In this document: positions 23,101 to 35,300 of the stretch, piece by piece | Layout of the letters: each line of letters opens with the position of its first letter | Numbering within the stretch: position 1 is the stretch's first letter | Assembly: GCA_034231615.1 (NCBI GenBank) | Contig: CM067306.1 | Span: forward strand, 61,835,475 to 61,899,474 | DNA length: 64,000 nucleotides | Reading direction: 5' to 3' | Source: Meghimatium bilineatum | Lineage: Eukaryota; Mollusca; Gastropoda; Stylommatophora; Philomycidae | Program-made: the position numbers and the translations under genes | Notes under the pieces: generated by a model | What the model saw: only the letters and a program-made list of their open reading frames with translations | Told to the model about the DNA's origin: nothing | The model's database searches: none

Positions 23101-26100
23101 GCCTTAAATGGGTACCGGATTAATCCGAGAAGTAAAGACTGCAAGGAAGAGGAGATGGCTACCGCCCTCATTTGCAGAGCCTCTGAAATGTGAGATTGCT
23201 AACATCTCACACCCTGTTACAGCATTAATAAATGCTATGGGTTACTTTACTTTTTTATTCTATTTCTTGAGCTACAAAAATAAGAGAGATTCCACAGTAC
23301 AGACATTTTATCGTCATACTAGAAAATATGGACGGATGGCCAAAGCTAAGCTGGTACTGAACATTTTCAGAGTGAAATAATTTTTAGCAATGAGTGAATA
23401 GAGAACAAGTCATAAGTAGCAGCTAATAAGATAGAGTTAAAAAATTGACATATTTATACCTTCTGCATTTATTGCCAATGTCAAATGTACTTTATAGATG
23501 ATCTTGCCAATTTATTTGTACATCTTCCATTAATGTTTGTCTGCAGTGAATGCTGCTGACAACAAACAGAGAGACGCTAAGATGGACTGTATCAAGATTG
23601 AGATTGATCCGTGAGTTTAATCAAAACAGTGATAGCTAATTGTATTATATTTATATTTTAACCTTTATCAAGCCGGATTAAAATTACACAATCTTTCCTC
23701 TGACACCGGTTTCTCTTTTTTTTGGGAAAATATTTGCCTGATGCGTTTGTTGGGTGTTTGGGAAAACACTATAACCTTTTTGTTCTTAGAGATTTTAAAA
23801 TAATTTGTGCTCATGTATATAAAGAATTGAATACTGTATATATTGGTCTAAGTTTTGTTTGTGTACATGTGAAACAAGAGGTGTGAGAAGATTGGAAAAT
23901 GGGAAAACAGAAATACATCAAAATCAAATAATATTTTTTGGTGGAATAAATTGCTCACCTTTATTTATTTTTTCAATGTAACATTGTAACACACCTATAA
24001 CCAATAAGAACATATAACATAAGACGATCTGGATACAAAGCCAGAGGAAGACCTAGAACATAATGGATAGACAACACCAAGATAACACTGAAGAAATATG
24101 GATTCAATGCACCAAAGACGACACATCTAGCCGTGGATAGGCAACTAAAGCTCCCAGTCTCACCACCTCTATGCTTGATAGCAACACACCTATTATATTT
24201 ATGTAGTTACATAACCAAACTCTCGCCGAAGATGGATGTGTCTGGCCATTTGCACAAATAACACAGCGACACAACACATTTCCATTCTCTGGACTACGTC
24301 TTGCTGGAAATCTAGCAGGACCAATGTCCTGCTATAAAGGAGATCCAGCTGGAGTTTGAGAATGAACGCTGAAGAAGATAACCAAACTAACCTAAAATAT
24401 TTCTAACAAAATGAATAAAAGTCCCTTTCCCTGAAAGCTTCTTACCACAATTTTTATCTCGATTTATGGAATTTGTACAAAGTAACATGCATATGTTCAT
24501 TCCCAGTGTAGTGCGCACAGCTGATGTGCTGTCAATGAAATTGTGTCATTAGCAGACCATGTCACCAGAAAAACAAGATGGCTAATTTCAGCAGAGATTA
24601 AATTTTATCACGATTTAATGCCAAGAAGGCACATCAAAATTGAAGGGATGATCCCAGAGTTGGGGATGGTAGGGGTATGTTAGATATATTTTTAACCCTA
24701 GGGCGCACCCCACCCCCATCTAAACTTTATACATCTGTGCCTAACAGGGAGACAAATGACAAACTGTGATTATGCCACGAATGCTCATATGAGTCTCAAG
24801 GGAGGCAGAAGCTGTGTTGCTTCCTTAGTCAAATGCATCAATACGGCAGCAATTTTGTTAATAGAAAATGAGCCGCCAGAGTGACATCACAAACTACTAA
24901 AAATGACCAATGGTCAATTATTTGAAAACTGAACGCTGGTTGGCATGTCTTCAGTGAAAAGGACCAAATAAATCATGTAAAAGTAACTTACCGTTTGGAA
25001 AAACTTATTCTTGAGGCTTAGACCTGGTCTTGTCGGTAAATCCGTCAATACGTTAGTTCCATTCTTGTTCAACGTCATATAATGAAACCAACGTGTTACC
25101 ATATCTAATTTAAAAACAAAAGTAATTCACAAGAATTCCTTACAATCAGAATCACAATCAATAATAATTGTACTTCAATTATACATATTGATGGCTATTG
25201 GAACCCTACATATGTATTCCACTCTTGATGTTTCTAAATTTATAACTAGTTCTACAAAATTCTCCTATTTCCATACGCCATATACTGATATAGGAAGTTT
25301 AATACAACTGCTAGCTATGATTCATTGATTCTGGTCAATAGAAGGGCATAGCAACAGGCGAGTCCACTCCCAGGTGTGTCCCAGTAAACTTGACCAGTCC
25401 ACTCGCAGGGGGCTCTGTAAAGGTAATCTCACTTATTTTATATTCTTGGTTTTATTGACTAATTATCAGGAAAAATACCAGATGGTACATGAAATTGGGT
25501 GTACATTTTATTCAGTACACGCAAGAAAGAACAATGATTTTAACCCAAATTATGAATTCATGTCTTTGGAAGGAAATTGGAGGGAAAGAGGACTTAGTAC
25601 AGAAAGCTTGTTTACTTGTGTTGCAAGGCGATTCAGTGCCATTAGATCGGTCCTGGGGTTCAGTTCCTGTCAACTAAGAATTTTGTCATTTATCCTCATG
25701 CTTCCTACATGTCTATTTGAATTCTTTGCAGGGAGAGCAACAAAATTAAAGTTTGGAACAATGGTAAAGGAATCCCTGTAGTTGAGCACAAAACAGAAAA
25801 GATGTATGTACCGACCATGATCTTTGGTCATTTGCTGACATCCAGTAATTACGACGACAGTGAGAAAAAAGTTACAGGTAAGTGCATTCACTTTTCTGTG
25901 GTACATGTTCATTGTTCTTCAGTCTGTCATCAGGTTACAGAGTCAATAGCTTCAATCTTCTTTGTTGTTGTTCACTTAATAAACCTACATTGATCTCTCT
26001 TATAAAGGAGGTGGTTTGTCTCGTCGCTATATTCCTTGAGATTGGGGAGAGTCACATCTCTGCTATAATTCTTCATGAAGACGGCAATGTCGGAGCGCAT

Positions 26101-29100
26101 GTTCTAGTCTGCTTGTCTAATCCACATGGACAAATTCAGATCTCCTGCCAAGTATCCTGTTTTGTCATAGATGTCTATAGCAGCCCAGCCCTTGGTCATG
26201 ATCACTGGGATGGGTGAGTCAGCCATCACTGCCATCCAAGGTGACTTCAATTATACGGGGCTAACATGTTTGCCATATTCTGGGCTTTCCCAGGGAATTT
26301 TCACACTCTGCACAGAGTTGCTTTTCATCACACTTCATGTTGGCAACTAAGAACTTTGTTAGAGGAGGAGCCAGCATTATTTGCAATGTTGGGTTCTCTG
26401 AATGTTGTACCACAAAGAAAAAAGTAATTGTACAAGTCTTTTACATGAGTCATCTACTGTGGGTTTACTGTTGGTTAATGTTAGGCCAATAGTGAGACAT
26501 TCTGCATCCAGTGTGATAGATATTAATAATAATCACAACATACAAAGAGCAGATACAGCAGACCTGGTCAGAGGATACAGACTTGAGGCAAAAGCTATGG
26601 GGCAGCCACTCTGACCTGAAGAAGACTGGACTTCATCTTGACGACAGGCCTGACAATATAGCATAACCACAGATGCTGAACACAGAAGAAGAAGAATAAT
26701 CAATACTATCTTGTATAGGACATTACTATTCAACTATTGCTGAATTTGTAGACATTTTGTAAGCAAGTTCGATTGAGTTGTCTTTCGGAAAGAGCCCTCT
26801 TATAATAGAGTTTGCATTACGATATATGGTGATTTCATAATCGACAGCATCACCTTGTTGACATATGCTATTTTGTTCAATGTCCTTGAGCTAACATGTT
26901 TGCCCTATAAAGTTATATATTTTTTAATAGTACTTTTGCCCCCGAAGACGGATATGTGACGGATGAAGTAGAATCCAATTCTTGGTTAGTTGATTTTTTT
27001 GTAACCTTTGAGAAACAATGTAATCTGATTGTTGTTTTTTCTTTGCTTAGGTGGCAGAAATGGTTACGGTGCCAAGTTGTGTAACATCTTCAGCCAGAAG
27101 TTTATTGTTGAAACCTCAGCTAAGGAGTACAAGAAAGCTTTTAAACAGGTCAGTTTTAGTAGGGCATACAATTTTACTAGAATCACTGCTGCAGCAAAAA
27201 CCGCATAACTATTAGATTATAAAAATTAAATGTTGTTCTTCCATCACAAGGAATTATTACCATTTGCCATATCCACTTTAGGGAATTTAGTTAATTTAGT
27301 TATTATGTCCTTGTGTATGAGCTCATAGGTTGCCAAAAGGTCATTAACAGCTGGAGATAATATGATCATATTGGATGGTGTCTAATCTGCTCGTGTCTTT
27401 CTAGTCAGCTTCTGCTGTTGAGCTGCAGTGCTAATTGATTTCACAAGATGCTGCATATTTTTTGATTGTATATCTTAATGTAGATTGTTTTCTGCAGTTG
27501 ACCATGTTTTATGGCAGACTTTCTGAGGTATTTTATGATTTGATTCCTTATAGCACTTCTTTGGGCCCACTTTGAGAAAGCATACTCATCTGCATATAAC
27601 AAAAATATTTATATAGAATATATAAACAGCAACTGTCAACACTTTGCTCCCCGTTTGTTGCCAGGACCCGAGAGGGGAGCAAAGAATAGCAACTTTCTCA
27701 CATCTCTTGTATCATACGTTACCAAAAAAAACGTAGACCAATATATTTTGTAAAAAATGGTGGCGTATCCTATTCAGGACGTAGCCATCAACCAAGCATT
27801 TTTTGGCTGTAGTGATTTTCTAGGCAATATATATAATTATACACATACACATTCAGTAGTTTGCCTTTGCTTTCTAAACGATCCGGATGCACATTCACCT
27901 GTGGCGAGGATCAAACTCTGTACCTTGGCCATCACAGACTAATACATGGTTTAACTCTGCACCACTCTGTCACAGACCAATATATGCAGTGATTAATTAT
28001 TTATTTAGATGTGAACAAAATTATTTTAATATTTCTGATAACATAAAAGTGATTACGTTTTCCAAGCACTCATGCGTGGTTGTTTTAAAAAAAATACTCA
28101 GCTAGCACCACCCTGGATTGTGTCGAAGTTGTAATCTGTTCAGGTGATTGTTAAACTGTACATGAGTGTGAAGTTGAAAGATGGTACTCTGGTCTTTGCT
28201 TCCCTGGAGGTCAATGTTGTTTTTAAGATTTGGATTGGTCATACATTTGTAGATTTCTTTCACATTGTTTCCCATTGCCCTGCTACGTCTCTGTGTACAT
28301 ATTTAAAGCTCAAAGGGAGTTAAATAAATGTCTTTATAATACTCCAGCTAACCTGTATATACTCTATCCCTATCAACGAAGCATCACACCTTTTGCAGAG
28401 AGTACCACTCGTAGCACGTACTCCGTAGCTTCAAGTGATAATCCACAGGGATCTCTGAAAAAAAAATCTGCTTTATAAATAAGAACCTGCTTGCCGGATT
28501 CGAACCCATGATCTCTTGAGTATAAAGTGAATAGCTTAACCACTATACCAGGGAGATCCTCAATTTACATATAAATGTGATATTGTTGGAAACTTGGAAA
28601 CATACTTGTTACATTTGTATCAGTATTGTTTCTAGATTTCCTGTTCTATGTAAGATTGCTCAGTGATAAAAATTTGTTGTAATAGTGATTTTTCTTCACA
28701 GACATGGACAGACAATATGTCTAAAACCAAGGAACCAACTATTACAGATGCCAAGGAGTCAGACTTTACTTCTGTGACCTTTTACCCGGATCTTGAGAAG
28801 TTTAAAATGGATAAGCTGACTGACGATGTGGTGGCACTGTTCACTAGGAGAGCATATGATGTGGCAGCCAGTAGTAAGGGTGTCAAAGTTTTTCTTAATG
28901 GAAAGCGATTGCCTGTGAGTCAACAGTTTGCTAGTCACCTATTCTTATGACTAATTTTATATTTCTATTTGTAAATCGTTATTGCGTTTTATGTGTTATT
29001 TCTGAACTGGTATCTCAAATTTGATGACCCATCCAGTCGATCTGCTAATATACTTGTTGCCACTCATTTTGCAGAGAAACAAAGAATAGCACTGCTGTTA

Positions 29101-29322
29101 CTTGCTATATATGTTGCAAAATGTGATTGCTTGTGTGTGGAAGTTCCTAATCTTTATATCACTGAAGCTCATGTCTCATATATACAATTATTGGGGGGAG
29201 GGGTCTCCAGATCTTCCTTTCATACCCAGATGACTCCAACTTTCAGAGATGATCTATGCAAGTCCTTCTCCCATTTGTCCTGTGTGCTGATTACTGTCAC
29301 TGATCTTTGGACGGCGATACAA

Positions 29323-29355
<33 letters not shown>

Positions 29356-32300
29356 GTCAATGCTTTTCATTGGCAGGCGACACAAAATATATACAAATGT
29401 AACAATGATCAGTCACATAAGATACTGTGTGGGATCGGCACGCAGGACCACCTGTGTGTTGATAGGGATCCAACAGGGATGCGAAGAATAGAGACACTAT
29501 TACCTGCCAGATATGTAAGAGACGACTAAGTTTTGGGAGTGTGGAGTGTGCTTTCTCATCCCATAAAGGATCAAAGTAACCTACAGGCTATGCTGATGTG
29601 ATGAATGTGCCAGACATAAAAGTGCAGACATCTCAGCTAAACTGTAAAGTATGATACAATGCATTACATTCTCTGAACTACATTCTACTAACCTGCAGAA
29701 GTTTGATAATGAACGCAGAAGAAGAGGAAGACACGCAAGAATATTTAACATGGTGCATGTTCCACAATTGTGTTTGTATATATCCAATCACATTAAAACC
29801 TGCAACTATTTGATCAATGTTGGCCAGTTCTGACCTCATAGTCAAAATAGCTGCATGACTTCAACACAGTCATAAGGGGTGACTAAGGAGGATTTTGGAA
29901 GCCGTTGGCTTTCTCATACCATAAGTCAAAGCGACATATAAGCCATGTTGAAGTCGGATGTGTCAAGCTAGTGGCCAGTCTAGTGTTGATAGTTCAATCT
30001 ATATAAATTTGATTTTTTAGTTGATGTTTGTTTTGTTTATTATTAATTTTGTGTTGTTGGTACAACACTTGAGCTGTTAAATCATGCAGAACTTCCAAAT
30101 GAAGTTATTGGACTCCTGTCATAATTTCTCAGGAATAATTGTGATTGATGTCCTCACAGGTGAAAGGCTTTAAAGATTACATTGATCTGTACCTGAAAGA
30201 AAAAACAGATGATGCAGGAGCTCCACTGAAGGCAGTATACGAAGTGATCAATGAGAGATGGGAGGTGGCTGTAGCAATGAGTGACAAGGGGTTCCAGCAA
30301 GTCAGTTTTGTGAACAGCATTGCTACCACAAAGGTAACTCTCACTTGGTAGAATACTATGTTAAATTCAGAATCAAATAGTGAAGTATGCTGAGTACTGC
30401 TAAACCCTGTGATATAGGCTGTATGTTTAGTATGTGTTACACCTTTTTGCTGTATTATGTTATGTCATTTGCAGAATATTTTCCTCACTGCCATTCCAGA
30501 TGGATATTTTGTTCATACAGTAATCTCACGCAGTCTCGGGTGACCATGATTTACACTTTTGAAAATCTGAGCGGATGTCCTTCGTTAACGCACTAGCTGT
30601 GTCACATTGATGTACCCATTGACATTGGTCATGCCCTTCGGGTATCAATTCATCATTACCCTCAACAACTGTTTGTCTTGGCACAAATATTTTCTTCTTC
30701 TTCAGCCATTCATTCTCAAACTCCCGGTGGATCTCTCGTGTAGCAGGACAATGTGATCCTACTAGATTTCCAGCAGGATGTAGTCCAGAGAATGGCACTT
30801 TATTTGCACAAATGGCCAGAAACATCCATCTTCGGCAGGGGCATGAATATAAAAAGTTAATCTTTCTGGCTAGAGATTGTATCAATAATAATAGCCGCCA
30901 ATCACATGCAGTGATAGCAACAGTTTCAGACTTGTTGTATCTCTCTGGTGTGTGCGGAGATGACTGAAAAAAAATCAATCCTGTCATAGGATTTCCTGCC
31001 ATATTTGGTACGCATATGATCAGAATTGGGCGTATGTGTGTTCTGTCTTCTTGAGCAGCATGTTTCCTCCTTGCTTCAGAAATTCTGTTTCTTGGCGATG
31101 CAAGCATCTTTGCTTTCATTGCTGTATCACACTGGGCGATTCTGAGTGATAGACTCTGACGATGTGACTTTGATGTTGCAGCTCTTTAGAGACACTTAGA
31201 GCCATTGATGCGTTTCATCTGTCCACCGGCACGCTGTTTATCTTTAGGAGCTCACAATAGATCAACTGTTTTGGGATGCGGTTTTCAGACATGAACACAT
31301 GTCCAGCCCATCTTAGTTGGGCCTTCTTCAGTATTGCATGAATTTTTGGGAACGTTGGCTCTAGTGAAGACTATCAGTTACTTTATCTTGTCAATTTATC
31401 CGTAGTTGTTTGTAGATACAGCATGTGTGAAAGTGATCTAACACTTGCATGTCTGCTGTACGCTGTCCAGGTCACATGTGTGTATATCAAGGTAGTGTGC
31501 ACAATGGCATAATAGACTTCATTTTGTGGCCATGCTGATGCCATGACTCAGTCTTCCATGGGCGAGTCGCCTTTCTCCTGTTGATGTTGGCATCAATGCC
31601 ATCAGTTATTGTGTCAATAACTCCGTCCATTGATGGTGGATGATTCCCGCTTCAACTTTGCTGAACACTCTAATCTTATTGTATCTATATAGACAGACCT
31701 GTGTTAATATTTATTGCAGCCTGTGATGAAATGATTTGTGTGTGTTTAACAGGGAGGTCGGCATGTTGACTATGTAGCAGACCAGTGTGTCAGCAAGCTG
31801 ATTGAGGTGGTCAGGAAGAAGAACAAAGGGGGTGTCAATATTAAACCTTTTCAGGCAAGTAATTTTTTTCTTGTTTGTATCAGTCATAAATTTTTGTGTC
31901 TTCTTCAGCATTCATTCTCAAACTCCAGATGGATCTCTCTTGTAACAGATCAATCGTCCTTCTAGATTTCCAGCTGGATGTAGTCCAGAGAATGGAGATA
32001 AGAGCTGTCACCATTTTATGTGCGCTAGTGGTCAGACACATCCGTCTTTGGCGGAAACTTGTTTAAAGAACTTGTTCCTTAAATTAATATGTGAACATTT
32101 TTGAACAGGACAATTGCAACTAGAGTACTTTTGTTTTGCAAAATAATAGGTTGTATCGTGTCATGCCTTTCAACCTGACACATTCATCTTCAGCATGGCT
32201 GCTTGCTTGAGTGTTGCTGTGATCGGAAAGGGGAGCAAAGAGTATCAACGTACCTGTCATTCATGTCAAAAGAAACGATTAAGGATGTGTGAAGTTGACC

Positions 32301-35300
32301 AGTTATCCCATAAGTCAAAGTGACCCAAAGGCCATGCTGAAGTTGGATGCTTCAGATCGAAAGGTGTGAATATCTAATCAAATCATGACAACACATTTCA
32401 TTCTCCTGACTACATTGTGCTAACGAGCAGGAGTTTGAGAACGAAGAAGAATATTAACAATGTTACCTTCTGTGTATGTCAGAAGAAATGACTAAGAAGA
32501 TGTGGGTTTCTCCATGATCCTCTGTGTACGAAGTCCTTCTTCTTCAACGTTCATTCTCAAACTCAAGCTGAAACTCTTGTAGCAGGACAATGGTCCTATT
32601 AGATTTCCAGTAGGATGCAGTTGAGATGTAGCAAAAATCAGGGAAAAGCTCAGCCTAGAATAACACTGTTTAACTTCCATGCACGTTGTATGACGTTAGG
32701 AGGTTTTGTGGTATAATTAGTTGTCTCATTGCACATAGGGTCAAAATGACCCAGAAGCCATGTTGGTCAGATATGTCAGGCTGAAAGTTATATATATTGT
32801 AGCTAAGATGTAATCACATTACATTCTCTTGACTACATCCTGCTTTTCCTTGTGTATTCGCTCTTTGATAACCAACATGAAATTTGTGTGATTTCCACAG
32901 AAGTGTGAGGTATGTTCTGCTGCTGGTTTACAGTGGAGCTGCATCATTTTGTTTACCCTTCCAGCCCAGCACATCCAGTTTCAGCAAATACATCCTGCTA
33001 ATCTGCAGGAGTTTATAGGAATGTACGCAGAAGAAAACACCTTTTGTAGAACGAGTAATTCATACTCCTTCAGGGATCTATGATAGTTATCATGTTTACT
33101 GGAAGAATTTTCTCTTTTTAGGTGAAGAACCATCTGTGGGTGTTTGTCAACTGTCTGATCGAGAATCCAACATTTGACTCCCAGACCAAAGAAAATATGA
33201 CAAAACAAGCTAAAAGTTTTGGTTCCAAATGTCAAGTCTCTGAGAAATTTATTCAGCAGGTTATATTTTTTTAAATATTTGTTTTGTGTGTTTGTTTGTT
33301 GTAAATTTGTTGGTAGGTCTGCAAGAGGATCTATTTCTTTATTTTTTAATGTGTATGGGAGTTCATGGTATGTGTGTACATTAATTGTTGTGGTAAGAAA
33401 GGATAGGAAGAGGAGGTAGTTGTACTGTCTGCGTGGCAACTGGGTCCTGAGTGCAAAGAATAGGGTCACTGTCTTCTTTTTGGGAATGTTGTATGGCAGG
33501 GGTGGGCAAACATTTTGTGCAGAGGGCCGCATTGAAAATTGTAAAGCTATTGGAGTACCACATATAATATTATGTATGTTTTTGTTTAAAATTCTCGGTG
33601 AGTAGTCAATTAAATATTTTTATTGTAAAGAAAGGTAGTTTTACATAATGTAGATAACTTCTGAAATAAATTACATTTCTAACAGACTTACACTATAACA
33701 GTATATTTTCTAATATGGATAAAAGGTTTTGCAAATATTTTAACAATGTTCGTGTATTTAAAAATGTGTTTGAGGGCCGCAAAATATCCAATGGCGGGCC
33801 GTAGTTTGCCCACCCGTTGTATGGGGAAAGTTAAGGGTCACTATTCACCTGTGAGAAAATCACATCACTGCATGTCTTATCTCAATTTCTTACTGTTATC
33901 TTATATCAAATTATCCCAGTAGTCGTAACCTTCAATAACAGTTACCATGTTGTTCCCGCAGGCCGACGTTGTGCTTGAACTAGTTACTGGCACTGCGTGG
34001 GTGGGCAGAACAAAGAAACCATGTCGCAAGGGCCAGAGTTGTGCCCTGATGTCGACGTCTGTTTCAGCAGCTTTTAGACTCGAAACACCATCGTGTCGGA
34101 TGGCTGCTGGAACAGAGGGCGGAGCACTTATGGGAATGCCCCATGTGCTGTGAGGCCAGTTTCTAATCAAGAATCCCAGCGGATGATGAAGAGATGCAGA
34201 CATTGCGAATTGGTATTTTTGTGGCAGACTTCTAGGTGGTTGTGAATGCTGGTTGGTTGGTTGCTGATCCAGCGGTCCATGGGCTCATGCCCTTTGACCT
34301 AATGCCATTAGATGGCATTATATTGCTGGGAAGTATTTTCTGTATTTTCGGCCCACCCTGGGACAGAGCCAGAGAATAACTATCACACCTCCAGGAAGGT
34401 AGGTTTCAACCTATGCACTGCTCCTAGCCACTGTAGCCAAGATAGGGTTCACTGTGCTCATTCCCCGCCACCAATTGACTACTGGTTATGCCGAACTTCT
34501 CTATTGCTCCAGACATGCAACCAAATGTTCAAGTCAAAAGGATTGTCACGTCCTGAGTCACTGTGCCTCTATGATGGGCTTCAGCCATAGGAAAAACAGA
34601 TGTTTCCTCCTCCCCAGTTCTGCACAGTACATCTCTGGCTCCCTCCCAACCACAAAGGATATATATTCAGGCAAAAATGAAAAACATTTCAACAACAAAT
34701 CAAAATAATAACTGTATAGATGACATGTTGTGAAGCTTCTATAAGAAGATAACCTCAATATAATGGCATGTCATCCACTAAGGTTTTCTGTTGCATGGAT
34801 GGTATGTCTAGTGGGCCATTGGTGAGACCCACAGACGCAACCACATGTGTGTTATGAATGCTAGATGTACGATTATTAGAGTTGTGCCAACAAATCTGGC
34901 AGTAGGATGATTAGATAGTTGATTTAGAAGTATATACAACACTCCTATCAGGATGTGATTATCCTGGGATACTGCCACAATGGAATGCCTCCCTTCGGGG
35001 ACTGAACATGCATCCACAAACCTTCCTAACAACCGTGCCTTTGAGACAAACTTATATGAATCCTGGGTGTTACACATGTGAAAATCACTTGTGCTTTTGT
35101 CTGAAAGGCTATGGGCTACCTACTCATAGCTAAAGGGATTATTTCATCAGCATCATCAGTGTGTGTGTGTATATATGTAGTGTGGTGGTTGATGGTGATA
35201 TAAGACAATATGTGTAGTTATTATATTATCTCTGCATATGTAAGTTAAATGTGCGTAAGGACCTCAGAAAGCAATGGCAACATACTGATCGTATTTATGT

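Noticed and set aside
28490-28560. Reverse-strand tRNA gene
   Set aside because: Good A and B boxes but no cloverleaf closing acceptor stem, and the downstream body is shared with another SINE copy.
28993-29529. 178-codon forward frame after exon 7
   Set aside because: It runs through a poly-C tract (polyproline) and a retroposon. No family, and the TOP2 donor lies before it.
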